A stretch of DNA of 64,000 nucleotides from Planctomycetota bacterium. Lineage in GTDB: Bacteria > Planctomycetota > JAMOSO01. Location: the NCBI GenBank assembly GCA_027063065.1, contig JAMOSO010000001.1:1-64000 (forward strand), written 5' to 3'. Of the stretch, positions 1-8,837 are shown in pieces (the stretch's first letter is position 1; the number at the start of each line of letters is the position of its first letter). The notes beneath the pieces are model-generated. The model saw only the letters and a list, made by a program, of their open reading frames with translations. It searched no databases and was not told the origin of the DNA. The position numbers and the translations under genes are program-made.

Positions 1-1
1 A

Positions 2-619
2 TCATGGACCGTAAACCCTAACAGCATTAGTTAGCTTATTTATTTCCAAACCTCTATACACATCTGTGGCTGCTTCTGCACCTTCAGCCATAATTTTAAT
101 ACTTCCCCACATATTACCTGCTGGATTTGATGATTTAGACATAGTTCCATTTGGATAATAAGTTAATAAATATCCGTAGTAATTTCCTGTTGATTCTAAT
201 ATAGAATTAACATTTGGATCTAAACTTGCTTTATCTGAATCAACACTATTTGTATAACAATAATTTGCATTCACTAAATTTTCATCTATACACATCAAAA
301 TCGTAGTTGGCAAATCAGAAGAATCTGCATATTTATGAGGATCACCACTACTTGATAAATCACTGCCTATATACATCTGCATAGCAGTATAATCCCCGTC
401 ATCACCTTTATAATTGTATATATAAAGAGATGCCGCCATTTGATGTTCTACAGCATACGACCGCGTAGCAATCATAGCAGATCGCAATTGACGATTGCCT
501 GCCCTCAACAACTGCGCTGAAGATTGGTTAAGTAATGTAGGCAAAGTCATAGCAGAAATAATTGCAATTACCGCTATGACCGTTAATAATTCAATTAAAG
601 TAAAAGGCTTTTTTGTCAT
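2..619 (-). CDS. Prepilin-like protein (pseudopilin)
   Basis: A 205-residue protein with a class III (type IV prepilin) signal: a short basic MTKKP leader, then FTLIELL with the conserved Glu five residues after the cleavage site, and a hydrophobic helix to about residue 30. Such proteins are cleaved and N-methylated by a prepilin peptidase and assemble into pseudopili of type II secretion or pilus systems. The rest of the chain (tyrosine-rich, about residues 35-205) matches no family I recognise; the position after two GspG-like genes would suit a minor pseudopilin (GspH/I type). Its ATG overlaps the stop of the upstream gene by 4 bases (ATGA), so it is translationally coupled. The stop codon lies at the very edge of the window. 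The prepilin class is certain, the exact role is not. Confidence 0.8.
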   Translation of the reverse strand: MTKKPFTLIELLTVIAVIAIISAMTLPTLLNQSSAQLLRAGNRQLRSAMIATRSYAVEHQMAASLYIYNYKGDDGDYTAMQMYIGSDLSSSGDPHKYADSSDLPTTILMCIDENLVNANYCYTNSVDSDKASLDPNVNSILESTGNYYGYLLTYYPNGTMSKSSNPAGNMWGSIKIMAEGAEAATDVYRGLEINKLTNAVRVYGP

Positions 620-1083
620 TTTAACTCTAATGTAATATCATCATCACCATTCTCTTTGTTATCTGGACCATAACAAGTAATGGTAACTGTACTGCCCGAT
701 CCACTTAAATGATAATAAGTTGTATCTGCCTTTTTTTTATGAGGATCACCCCATGCATCGGGAATAACCTTATCTGCTTCTGCAGAATCAGCAGTTTTAG
801 AACCATCCCAATACTTAACATTACCTGTCCATAATTTTGCTAAATCTGTGTCTGAAACATCATCGTATGTAGAATCATCATTAGCATTAGGGTAAATTCT
901 AAAATCATTTTTATATGCCTTTAACGCCATTTTAATTGCTTGCATTTGAGATTCTGCCACTTTCTTTTTTACAGAAGTTTTAGATTCTCCCAATGCCGAA
1001 AGCAACATAGATGCTAAAATTGCAATAATTGATATTACTACTAACATCTCTATTAACGTAAAACTTGATTTTTTATTATTCAT
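616..1083 (-). CDS. GspG-like pseudopilin
   Basis: A 155-residue prepilin-like protein with leader MNNKKSS then FTLIEMLVVISIIAILASML, the methylation/cleavage motif and transmembrane/packing helix. The C-terminal part has a YGPDNKENGDDDI segment resembling the calcium-binding aspartate loop of GspG major pseudopilins (usual form GPDG..GTDDDI). A helical stretch with regularly placed Lys residues (about 33-58) follows the hydrophobic helix as in that family. It is the second gene of a three-pseudopilin operon read on the minus strand, 12 bases after the preceding gene and overlapping the next by 4 bases. Assembly probably occurs at the inner membrane with an ATPase/platform encoded elsewhere. 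I infer type II secretion-like function; a pilus role is also possible. Confidence 0.78.
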   Translation of the reverse strand: MNNKKSSFTLIEMLVVISIIAILASMLLSALGESKTSVKKKVAESQMQAIKMALKAYKNDFRIYPNANDDSTYDDVSDTDLAKLWTGNVKYWDGSKTADSAEADKVIPDAWGDPHKKKADTTYYHLSGSGSTVTITCYGPDNKENGDDDITLELK

Positions 1084-1095
1084 GTCTATCCTAAA

Positions 1096-1599
1096 TCACC
1101 AATTAATTATATTATCTGCATTCTCATCAGAATCATTTAAATCTTTTAACACACCATCATAAACACCATCCGTACTAAGTCCATCTGGACCTACAGAGGC
1201 TAACTTATAACCTTTACCATCTGACGAATCATAACACCACACCATTTGCCATGGATCCATAAAAGCTTTAGTAGAGTCATTACCTATACGTCTACTATCT
1301 TCTATGTTTAAGTAATCTTGACTTAAATATGCCCCAGACGCACTATAAAAGGTAGAAGCGTCTGTTTCTACTGTAGTTTCATCGGTTAAATCACTAAATG
1401 TAAAAACAGGAAACTGCCTTATATCCATTTTGTAAGATTCGCAAGCAATATCTAAAAGTTTAATATCGTTCTTAGCTGCTTCAATTTCTTGTTTACCTTG
1501 AACAGTAAATAAAGCTGGCATTAATATGCCTGCTAAAATTGAAATAATACTTATTACAACAAGCAACTCTAATAGTGTAAACAATCGTAATTTATACAT
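1096..1599 (-). CDS. GspG-like pseudopilin, first gene of operon
   Basis: A 167-residue pseudopilin with leader MYKLRL, then FTLLELLVVISIISILAGIL. The C-terminus carries LASVGPDGLSTDGVYD and ends in IINW, close to the GspG signature (SAGPDG..DDI.NW) that binds calcium in major pseudopilins. An internal DPWQ motif (about residue 115) also matches the GspG family (DPWG). The start is supported by GAAAGGAAAC just upstream of ATG. It is the promoter-proximal gene of the three-gene minus-strand operon and is divergent from the ankyrin protein gene at 1729. Two TGTAAAGT repeats 11 bp apart lie upstream (1655-1673). Confidence 0.82.
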   Translation of the reverse strand: MYKLRLFTLLELLVVISIISILAGILMPALFTVQGKQEIEAAKNDIKLLDIACESYKMDIRQFPVFTFSDLTDETTVETDASTFYSASGAYLSQDYLNIEDSRRIGNDSTKAFMDPWQMVWCYDSSDGKGYKLASVGPDGLSTDGVYDGVLKDLNDSDENADNIINW

Positions 1600-1654
1600 A
1601 GTTTCCTTTCGATATTAAATATAATAATATTAATCTTAATAGCTAATTTTTTTG

Positions 1655-1673
1655 TGTAAAGTTTATGTAAAGT
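1655..1673. promoter_or_regulatory. TGTAAAGT direct repeats between divergent genes
   Basis: TGTAAAGT occurs at 1655-1662 and again at 1666-1673, a spacing of 11 bp, about one helical turn. The pair lies in the 129-bp divergent region between the pseudopilin operon and the ankyrin protein gene. Same-face direct repeats of this type are typical binding sites for dimeric activators such as OmpR-type response regulators; the function here is inferred. Confidence 0.35.
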
Positions 1674-1728
1674 GTAATATTATCTTTTATGTTACCATAT
1701 TATTACCATTTTAAATATACGAGAAACA

Positions 1729-2901
1729 ATGACTTTAAACGAAGACAAACTACCTTTAAATATTGAACTAAATACAAATAAAGCTGAAGAATGCACAGAA
1801 ACAAAATCCAAAATCACTGATATGTCACAGCCAATAGACTGGACATTTTTTACATCGCCAGCAATAATTGTATCTAGTATTATATCACTGGTTGCTATTT
1901 TCTCACCATGGTTTTTTATGCTAATGGCATTAATAGTAATTGGTATATTATTGATTGCCGTATACGGCTTAACAGAAAACAAACCACATCTCAGACAAAA
2001 ATTTTTAATCAACTTTCAAAATCAACTTAGTGAAATAACCAAAAACATTTATTACAGTACAATGGCTATAACTACATTATGCACTGTATTATTTGCTTTA
2101 TTTGATAGTGCTTTAAAATTTTTATTTGCTTTTCTATCTGTTATTATAATCAGCTTGCCTTCATTACTGCCTGCAGTAGCATCAAAAGCAATGTATAGCA
2201 TTAAAAAATATAATACAAAAACAACTTCACAAGAGAAACCAGATCAAACTGACGTACACAAAAATACAGCTGAAATCCAAGCAAAAAACACTCAAACAGA
2301 ACCGTTAAGCCTAGCAGATACAAATTTTTCTAGCGAGTCTAAATCCACCCCATTAAGTGAAATATGGGAACAAAATAATAATGAAAATAAAAATGGTATA
2401 AATAAATTTGCCATATTAACTATCTTAAGCTGTATAGCATTTGCAACATGGTATAGTTGGAATAATTACCTCGATGAAACAACTAAAAAGAAAGCCATTA
2501 AATTTAGCAAGACCATAAGTGAACAATCAAACCAATTAACTAATCAGATAATTAATAAAATAAATATAACGGAGCACAAAAAAACCAACTTAAAAAAGAA
2601 ACCTCCAAGTAAAGCAGAATTAATAAAATTACTTAGATTAGCAATTAGACAAAACAATATCACAAAAATTAAAAATTTAATGATGCAAGATATCGATATT
2701 AATTTTGTAAACAATAAAACCGACATATCCATTTTACATTATGCCGCCATGCTCAACAATGCACCAGTAGTAAGCTTGTTAATCAGCCAAGGCGCAAATG
2801 CCAATTTAAAATGTAATGGTCAATTAGCATCAGACGTAACTACAGATAAATTAATTAAGCATATATTAATTACAGCTCAAAACAAACAGCGCAATGATTA
2901 A
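1729..2901 (+). CDS. Membrane protein with C-terminal ankyrin repeats
   Basis: A 390-residue protein of unrecognised family. It has hydrophobic segments at about residues 43-85 (two helices), 115-150 (two helices) and 225-247, separated by a Gln/Lys/Thr-rich hydrophilic stretch (about 155-220). The C-terminal part (about 295-385) contains two to three ankyrin-like repeats, seen in the motif DISILHYAAMLNNAPVVSLL followed by ISQGANAN. Ankyrin repeats mediate protein-protein contact; membrane anchoring with a terminal ankyrin module suggests a scaffold. Its end overlaps the convergent small gene at 2898 by 4 bases. Codon use is A-rich like its neighbours. Function unknown. Confidence 0.7.
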   Translation: MTLNEDKLPLNIELNTNKAEECTETKSKITDMSQPIDWTFFTSPAIIVSSIISLVAIFSPWFFMLMALIVIGILLIAVYGLTENKPHLRQKFLINFQNQLSEITKNIYYSTMAITTLCTVLFALFDSALKFLFAFLSVIIISLPSLLPAVASKAMYSIKKYNTKTTSQEKPDQTDVHKNTAEIQAKNTQTEPLSLADTNFSSESKSTPLSEIWEQNNNENKNGINKFAILTILSCIAFATWYSWNNYLDETTKKKAIKFSKTISEQSNQLTNQIINKINITEHKKTNLKKKPPSKAELIKLLRLAIRQNNITKIKNLMMQDIDINFVNNKTDISILHYAAMLNNAPVVSLLISQGANANLKCNGQLASDVTTDKLIKHILITAQNKQRND

Positions 2902-3131
2902 TTTTTAGTTAGTTTATCTTTAATATCATCAAGATCATTGATAATAGTGTTATAGGCTTTGCCCTGTTTATAAGACATAAAAATTAACTTAACAGATACT
3001 AAAAACACACCTGCTTCCAAAAGTAAATCGTGGGTAAAGCCTTTAGTAAATAATGCTATAGCAAACAAAACAAAAGTAATCAAAATAATCAATATTGTAC
3101 TCACATCAAAATGATGATGTATTTTATGCAT
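2898..3131 (-). CDS. Small two-helix membrane protein
   Basis: A 77-residue protein with a His-rich N-terminus (MHKIHHHFD), two hydrophobic helices (about residues 11-29 and 36-52) and a charged C-terminal helix. Its ATG shares one base with the TAA of the upstream rlmI-like gene (TAATG), which indicates translational coupling and supports a real gene. It converges with the ankyrin protein gene and overlaps it by 4 bases at the stops. No family recognised. Confidence 0.55.
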   Translation of the reverse strand: MHKIHHHFDVSTILIILITFVLFAIALFTKGFTHDLLLEAGVFLVSVKLIFMSYKQGKAYNTIINDLDDIKDKLTKN

Positions 3132-4375
3132 TATATAACCTCTATAAAATAAGCTTGTAAATAATCGCTTTGGCTTAACTGCAATGATGCCATATGATCA
3201 CTAGCAGGTCCGGCAATCTCTAATATACGCAACTTACGTCTTGTATGATGTTCTGCCTGACAAAGCATATCAATAAATAACTCTTTAGTAAATACATGAG
3301 AACAACTACACGTTACTAACAAACCACCAGAGACCAAACAATGTATCGCTCTTAAATTTAACTCTCGATATGCTTTCATAGCATTGCCGATAGACTGTTT
3401 ATTAGGAGCTAATGCAGGCGGATCTAAAACAATCATATCAACCTTTTGAGAATTTTTATGCTTATCACGTAAAAAATCAAAGGCGTCTGATTTCACTGTA
3501 TTTAGATTAATATCACAATGATTTAATTGTGCATTTAATTTTACCTTCTCTAGGGCGGTTACTGAAGAATCTACAGCAGACACCTGTAAACCTGCCTTAG
3601 CTAAATGAATGCCAAATCCACCCTCAAAACAACAAATGTCCCACACATTAACACAATTTAATCGCTTAGCCCACGCAACTGCACGTAGATGATTTTCTTT
3701 TTGATCTAAATAAGCGCCTGTTTTTTGGTTACCATAAGGATTAAAGCTCCAATTTAAACCATTCCATTGCAAATTGGTTTGATACTCTTTTGATGTAAAC
3801 TCTAATACTGCCAAACCTTCTTTTTTGCGTATAGCACCATCACGTCGCTCTATGACATTAGCAGTGCGCCCTGTAATATCAAAAAAAGATTTTTGAATAC
3901 TAGATTTAATACTTGGCCAAAATACCTCTATAGGTGCCGATTGAATTTGCGCCACTATATAATTATCAAAAACATCTAAAACCAATCCCCCAAAACCATC
4001 ATTATCACCAAAAATCCAACGCAAGGATTTTTCATCACCCAATGCACGCTGTTTAGTTTTAAAAATACTGATTAACTCTTGTTCTAAATATTTAAGAAAA
4101 TACTGATTAAAATCATCTAAATTAATGATTATATCCCGCTGTTGATTTTCATCCATTGTTGGCCAATATCGCAAGGCTGGCCCCATTCTACGCAAACGGA
4201 TATCACTATGTGGTGAATACCAAAACCAATGCTCGCCTAATGGCACAATAGCGGGTTGCTTGGGTAAAATAGCTTTATAAGACGGTTTTAATTGTCCAGA
4301 TAAAATCCAAGGATTGCCACTGCGGATAGCATCCACACCAGAGCGGGTTAAAAACGTATTTAATTTAATTGTCAT
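3131..4375 (-). CDS. rlmI: RlmI-like 23S rRNA (cytosine-C5) methyltransferase
   Basis: A 414-residue class I SAM-dependent methyltransferase of the RlmI/RlmK family, which places m5C at position 1962 (E. coli numbering) of 23S rRNA. The N-terminus (about 1-80) resembles the PUA-like RNA-binding domain, including SGNPWI. The middle has NPYGNQKTGAYLDQKENH (FFLDQR-like motif), then the SAM-binding segment VWDICCFEGGFGIHLAKAG, where the usual LNLFSYTG is replaced by a Cys-rich variant. The catalytic-loop motif VDMIVLDPPAL and the TCSCSH motif near the C-terminus, whose Cys serves as nucleophile in the family, are present. Nine bases separate it from nth upstream. Family assignment is firm; exact target site is inferred. 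Confidence 0.82.
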   Translation of the reverse strand: MTIKLNTFLTRSGVDAIRSGNPWILSGQLKPSYKAILPKQPAIVPLGEHWFWYSPHSDIRLRRMGPALRYWPTMDENQQRDIIINLDDFNQYFLKYLEQELISIFKTKQRALGDEKSLRWIFGDNDGFGGLVLDVFDNYIVAQIQSAPIEVFWPSIKSSIQKSFFDITGRTANVIERRDGAIRKKEGLAVLEFTSKEYQTNLQWNGLNWSFNPYGNQKTGAYLDQKENHLRAVAWAKRLNCVNVWDICCFEGGFGIHLAKAGLQVSAVDSSVTALEKVKLNAQLNHCDINLNTVKSDAFDFLRDKHKNSQKVDMIVLDPPALAPNKQSIGNAMKAYRELNLRAIHCLVSGGLLVTCSCSHVFTKELFIDMLCQAEHHTRRKLRILEIAGPASDHMASLQLSQSDYLQAYFIEVI

Positions 4376-4384
4376 ATTTTCCTA

Positions 4385-5029
4385 TTAATTGCAATATTGT
4401 GTCATATGTTTACGCCCTATAACAGAACAGATAGGACACTGACTAATATTATGCCCTCTTGCGGGGCAATATTCACGGCCAAAATAGATCATTTGCAAAT
4501 GTAGTTTATTCCACAGTTCTTTGGGAAAAACCCTTTTTAAATCTGCTTCGGTCTTTGTAACAGATTTGCCCGTGCTTAAACACCAACGATACGCCAATCT
4601 TTGGATATGCGTATCTACAGGAAAGGCAGGATGATTAAAAATCTGACTCATCACCACAGATGCGGTTTTATGCCCTACCCCTGGCAACGATTCTAAACCT
4701 TCAAAAGTATTAGGAACTTCACCATTATATTGATTTATAATAATTTTAGATAAATTAACAATAGCTTTTGATTTTTGCGGTGCTAACCCACATGGATTAA
4801 TAATTGATTTAACGCTATTAATACTAACCTTTGCCATTGCCTGTGGTGTAGCAGCTAATGCAAACAACTTAGGCAAAACCGTATTAACTCGTTTATCTGT
4901 ACATTGTGCAGATAATAACACAGCCACTACACAAGTAAATGGATTATAAAAATCTAACGGAATAGCTGGGTTAGGATATAATTTATTTAATTTGTCTAAA
5001 ACAAAGTTAGCTTTTTGTAACTTATTCAT
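4385..5029 (-). CDS. nth: Endonuclease III (DNA glycosylase/AP lyase)
   Basis: A 214-residue base-excision repair enzyme that removes oxidised pyrimidines and cleaves at the abasic site. The helix-hairpin-helix ESLPGVGHKTASVV contains the catalytic Lys, followed by the catalytic Asp in FPVDTHIQR. AQCTDKRVN near the N-terminus matches the family (AQ.TD..VN). Four cysteines at the C-terminus are placed for a 4Fe-4S cluster but with spacing C-x9-C-x2-C-x11-C instead of the usual C-x6-C-x2-C-x5-C. It lies just downstream of tRNA-fMet and its terminator and upstream of the rlmI-like gene. Confidence 0.93.
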   Translation of the reverse strand: MNKLQKANFVLDKLNKLYPNPAIPLDFYNPFTCVVAVLLSAQCTDKRVNTVLPKLFALAATPQAMAKVSINSVKSIINPCGLAPQKSKAIVNLSKIIINQYNGEVPNTFEGLESLPGVGHKTASVVMSQIFNHPAFPVDTHIQRLAYRWCLSTGKSVTKTEADLKRVFPKELWNKLHLQMIYFGREYCPARGHNISQCPICSVIGRKHMTQYCN

Positions 5030-5060
5030 AATAGTATTAAACTTTCAAATATCTTCTAAT

Positions 5061-5094
5061 AAAAAAAGGGATTGCAAATTATTTGCAATCCCTT
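5061..5094 (-). terminator. Rho-independent terminator after tRNA-fMet
   Basis: Inverted repeat AAGGGATTGCAAAT (5066-5079) and ATTTGCAATCCCTT (5081-5094) forms a long stem; read on the minus strand it is followed by a run of seven T. It lies 8 bases past the tRNA CCA end and about 30 bases before the nth start. Confidence 0.88.
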
Positions 5095-5102
5095 GATTAT
5101 TT

Positions 5103-5179
5103 TGGTGGCGGGGGCAGGATTCGAACCTGCGACCTTCGGGTTATGAGCCCGACGAGATACCGGACTTCTCCACCCCGCG
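5103..5179 (-). tRNA. Initiator tRNA-fMet (anticodon CAU)
   Basis: A 77-base tRNA including an encoded CCA end. The anticodon loop CTCATAA reads CAU for Met. Initiator hallmarks are visible: three consecutive G-C pairs in the anticodon stem (CGGG/CCCG), an unpaired C1 x C72 position at the top of the acceptor stem (CGCGGGG against CCCCGCC), and an A11:U24 D-stem pair. The T arm has GGTTCGAATCC. It is preceded by a near-consensus promoter and followed by a terminator, so it forms its own transcription unit. Confidence 0.95.
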
Positions 5180-5198
5180 TCATGGTGAAGTGACGATA

Positions 5199-5226
5199 AT
5201 TTTACGGATTCACCTATAAAAGTCAA
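5199..5226 (-). promoter_or_regulatory. Sigma-70 promoter of tRNA-fMet
   Basis: On the minus strand TTGACT (-35, 5221-5226) is followed after 16 bases by TAAAAT (-10, 5199-5204), about 20 bases before the tRNA 5' end. Both hexamers match consensus in five of six positions. Confidence 0.75.
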
Positions 5227-5239
5227 CTATTTATTTAAA

Positions 5240-5887
5240 TTAAAATAACATTCTAAAACCAGCAGTAATTGAAGTATTACCTATCTCAATATCACCTGTA
5301 GAAACAGTGCCGTTAGATTCTTTAATTTCTGCATCTGGTTTATTCCATATTCTTGAAACTTCCATATTTACCACAAAATCATTAGATACAAAATAATCCA
5401 CACCTAAACCACCCTGAAACATAAAAGAATCATCCATTTCAAAGACAGTATTAGAACTGCGAGATACCGCACCTGTCCAATTATTAAAGCTATAACCTGC
5501 GCCAGCTAACACATAAGGATAAAACTTTTCATTGGCAGTAAAAATCATAGCACCTAATTTAGCATTTAATAAAAGCATATTAGAAGTAATCTTAGAACCC
5601 GTTAATGGTGTATCGCCAAATTCATCGTCATTAGAAAGATCGTATTGGGTATAACGATACTGAGTCTCAATAGAAAGATTTTCGTTAATCATTTTACCTA
5701 AACGCGCGCCAAAAATAGTAGAATCTTTATTGTCCAATTTGTCTTTGACAGGAAAAGCATAACCAATATCACCCTGTACATACCAACGTTTAAAAACTTC
5801 TCCGTCAATACTCAAATCCTGAGCAAATACTGTACTAGCATAAGTTAATACTGCCACAGTGCAAATAAACGAAACGACTTTCTTCAT
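5240..5887 (-). CDS. Outer-membrane beta-barrel protein
   Basis: A 215-residue protein with a signal peptide (MKKVVSFICTVAVLTYASTVFA, cleavage before Gln-23). The mature part alternates hydrophobic and polar residues in strands typical of an eight-stranded barrel (for example WYVQGDIGYAFPV, LSIETQYRYTQYDL, FYPYVLAGAGYSF) and ends in TAGFRMLF with a terminal Phe, the BAM recognition signal. It resembles the OmpA-barrel/Omp25-like porin superfamily. It is a single gene between the M16 peptidase and tRNA-fMet. Role in the envelope cannot be specified. Confidence 0.82.
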   Translation of the reverse strand: MKKVVSFICTVAVLTYASTVFAQDLSIDGEVFKRWYVQGDIGYAFPVKDKLDNKDSTIFGARLGKMINENLSIETQYRYTQYDLSNDDEFGDTPLTGSKITSNMLLLNAKLGAMIFTANEKFYPYVLAGAGYSFNNWTGAVSRSSNTVFEMDDSFMFQGGLGVDYFVSNDFVVNMEVSRIWNKPDAEIKESNGTVSTGDIEIGNTSITAGFRMLF

Positions 5888-5958
5888 AACTTCAACCTTT
5901 CAAAAAATATAAAAATTTAGTATAACCTTAAATAATATTTACTAGATACTCTTAAAGT

Positions 5959-8832
5959 CTAATGATGAGATGGGTATTTAGCTGGTGCAAATTTAACATT
6001 CTGCTTAAAAACAAATGGATTTTTAATATTAGACTTTAACGTATTAGATATTTTATGCTGTTTAGCAAATAGCATTAAATCCAAACGAGATTGACTAGGA
6101 TTTAACACTTGTTTTTGCAATAGGCTTAGCACATCTAACTTAGTAATTTTACGCAAAGCCTTAATTGTATCTAAATCTCGTTGAAAATAACCTTGGCGAT
6201 TAAATGTTAAACCGTAAATATTCACACCTTTTTCTACAATTGATTTAGGTGATTTTTCTAAACTATGAATAATACCAGACTTTAACTGCTGCAACTGATT
6301 ATCTGGCATAAGACTAATTATATTACTTAAATTAGACAAAAAGCCATCTACTGCTTTTGCCAAATAATCAGGAGCATATTCTGCCGATTGTAAAATCAAA
6401 AACAAATAATAGTTATTTTCATCTTCTGGAGTAGCCGAAAACACAATATAGCCCAACTGCTGTTTGGTTCGCATTTGTGTATAAAAAGGCTGTTTAATTA
6501 TTGCCCCTATTAACAAAGCGGTGGCACGCAATTTAGCCGTACCATTGCCCAAAAAATAAGAACGCCACAAACAAGAGTTATTACCCGGTAATTGATGCAC
6601 AAAATTTAATTTTTGTGTGATGCTATTGGCGTCTATAACTGCCGAGCGCCTACACTGAGCATAATCAATTGGTTGCCAATTAGCACCTAACAAATTACGC
6701 CTTGCCATTTGCGCCCACGATCTAGCCTCATCACTGGTTAGATTTCCATAAATAAAACATCTTAAAAAACCCTTATCAAACAGATGCTTTGTAAAGTTTT
6801 TTAAATCAGATAAACTAATATTTTCTATTTCTTGAGCTAATTCATCTGGTAAAAAATAATATTTTTTTCTAAATGCACGGCTATATTCTCGTCCTATTTT
6901 CCATGCGCTAGAAAGCTTAAAGCTATTTCCCGCACGCTTAATGCGTTCTTTAATAGCATTAAAAGTTTGATTATTAACGGTTATATGAGTCATATTTTGC
7001 AACAATATTTTTTGCAACTTTGGCAAAGAATCTGTAAAGCCCTCTAACCTAAGTGTAATAGCATTTTGATGTGTAGAAATAGAATACTTTAAATCGACTT
7101 CATGGGCTGGATAACTAATTTCATTTACTTGTTCTTCCATAATTAAAGCATATAATTTTTGCAAAGCTGCCTCGCGCTTAGTTGGTATAATATCTTTTGG
7201 TAGCCTAAAAGAAAACACACTCAAGGCCTTAGGACGTTGAAACGTTACATCCTGAGCATACCATGTTGCCCAACCTTTTGACTCTTCAATCTTCACTGGA
7301 CGCTGTTTTAACACTGTAGTTTTATTGGGTATAAAAGGATTAGGCAAAGGCATTGTTAAAGACTTAAGTAATTTAGGTTTTAATAATGAATTATAAAATT
7401 CATCATCTAGTTCCTCATAACTATATTCAGTACCATAAATAGGTTCAATTTTATCTGTTAATACATCTCTTGATACTATAGTAACCAAAGTCAATTGCGG
7501 TATTAAATATGATAAAATATAATTAATTTTATCTTTATCAAAATTGCGATAAATATAATCAATATTCTCAGCATCTTTTAATGGATACCTTAAAATATTT
7601 GCCGACAGCATAGACGCCCTATCGCCACCCTCACCTTTATCATCATAAGTATAACTTAATTCAGCTAAACGCTTATGTTCTTCAAACAAATTTGCAGAAA
7701 CACCTCTTTGACGCAACATAGCAATATAACTAAACAATGCTTTAGTTACAGACTGATAATTTTTTAAACCTAATTTGGTCAACTCTATATGCACTTGAAA
7801 CTGTGCATAATCGGATATTTCGCCATACGCTCCAGAAGACAAACCAGTAGCATAGCCTTTTTGCTTTAAATAAGACAACAAAGAACCTGCGCCTTCATAA
7901 CCCAAGCAAGCACTAATTAACTCTACAGTTTTAGTTGGGTACAACTCATCAATCCCCGGCAATGCAAATGTATATGTAATACTGCGACCGTCTTTAATGG
8001 GCTTAACTTTTAAAATACGCAAATAAGGTTGTTTTTCAAAAAAGTCTTTAGAGCAATGCCATTTTTTTAAATGTTTATTTTTAATTAATGCAAAATATTT
8101 TTCTGCCTGTTCTTGCATAGTATCTAAACTAAATGGGCTTAACATCACCAAAGCCATAGTATTAGCCGAATAATATTTATTATAAAAAGATTTTAAAATT
8201 GCTGGGGTTACATCTTTTAATGTAGTTAAATTGCCAGTGCCGAACTTAGTTGCAGGATGATTTTTACTAAAATACAAACGCTGAACTTGGTTAATTCTCC
8301 AATAATCATTTTGAATATTTTTTTGTTGTTCCGAATTAACCGCATGCATTTCACGCTGGGTATATTTACTATCAAATAGTGGTGCTATAAAAAATTGTGA
8401 AAACCTATCTAAAGCCCCCTCATAAGCATTAGGTCGTACTTCAAAATAAAAATTGGTATGGTCCTTAGCTGTATAAGCGTTGGAATATCCACCATTATCT
8501 TTTAAATAACTACCATACGCAGACACCTCTGGATATTTTTTTGTACCCAAAAATAACATATGTTCTAAAAAATGAGCAAGACCTAAATGCTTTACTGGAT
8601 CTGCCAAAGAACCTATCCCAACTGCCAACGCCGCTGCTGCGGAATTAAAATTAGCATCAGAAATTAAAATGACTCGCAAACCATTTTTTAAAATCAAATG
8701 CCTACTTTGGCTTTTGTCGTGTGCGTTTTTGACAAGTTGTACAGACCCTGCAAAAACCTGACACGATAATGACAAAGCACATATACAAACACACAAAACC
8801 AATAACCTTTTAATGTTATAATTAGATTTCAT
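5959..8832 (-). CDS. M16 family (pitrilysin/insulinase-like) metallopeptidase
   Basis: About 957 residues from the chosen ATG. An earlier in-frame start at 8907 would lie inside rsmG and place a basic tail before the signal peptide, so I reject it. The signal peptide MKSNYNIKRLLVLCVCICALS... is followed by the M16 domain with the inverted zinc motif H87-F-L-E-H91 and the downstream Glu in AVNSEQQKN. The length matches single-chain pitrilysin/insulysin enzymes with four related half-domains, of which only the first carries zinc ligands. Late segments MRTKQQLGYIVFS and GNGTA also fit that family. Predicted periplasmic peptide degradation. It is the last gene of a long minus-strand operon, five bases after rsmG. 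Confidence 0.9.
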   Translation of the reverse strand: MKSNYNIKRLLVLCVCICALSLSCQVFAGSVQLVKNAHDKSQSRHLILKNGLRVILISDANFNSAAAALAVGIGSLADPVKHLGLAHFLEHMLFLGTKKYPEVSAYGSYLKDNGGYSNAYTAKDHTNFYFEVRPNAYEGALDRFSQFFIAPLFDSKYTQREMHAVNSEQQKNIQNDYWRINQVQRLYFSKNHPATKFGTGNLTTLKDVTPAILKSFYNKYYSANTMALVMLSPFSLDTMQEQAEKYFALIKNKHLKKWHCSKDFFEKQPYLRILKVKPIKDGRSITYTFALPGIDELYPTKTVELISACLGYEGAGSLLSYLKQKGYATGLSSGAYGEISDYAQFQVHIELTKLGLKNYQSVTKALFSYIAMLRQRGVSANLFEEHKRLAELSYTYDDKGEGGDRASMLSANILRYPLKDAENIDYIYRNFDKDKINYILSYLIPQLTLVTIVSRDVLTDKIEPIYGTEYSYEELDDEFYNSLLKPKLLKSLTMPLPNPFIPNKTTVLKQRPVKIEESKGWATWYAQDVTFQRPKALSVFSFRLPKDIIPTKREAALQKLYALIMEEQVNEISYPAHEVDLKYSISTHQNAITLRLEGFTDSLPKLQKILLQNMTHITVNNQTFNAIKERIKRAGNSFKLSSAWKIGREYSRAFRKKYYFLPDELAQEIENISLSDLKNFTKHLFDKGFLRCFIYGNLTSDEARSWAQMARRNLLGANWQPIDYAQCRRSAVIDANSITQKLNFVHQLPGNNSCLWRSYFLGNGTAKLRATALLIGAIIKQPFYTQMRTKQQLGYIVFSATPEDENNYYLFLILQSAEYAPDYLAKAVDGFLSNLSNIISLMPDNQLQQLKSGIIHSLEKSPKSIVEKGVNIYGLTFNRQGYFQRDLDTIKALRKITKLDVLSLLQKQVLNPSQSRLDLMLFAKQHKISNTLKSNIKNPFVFKQNVKFAPAKYPSHH

Positions 8833-8837
8833 AATAT

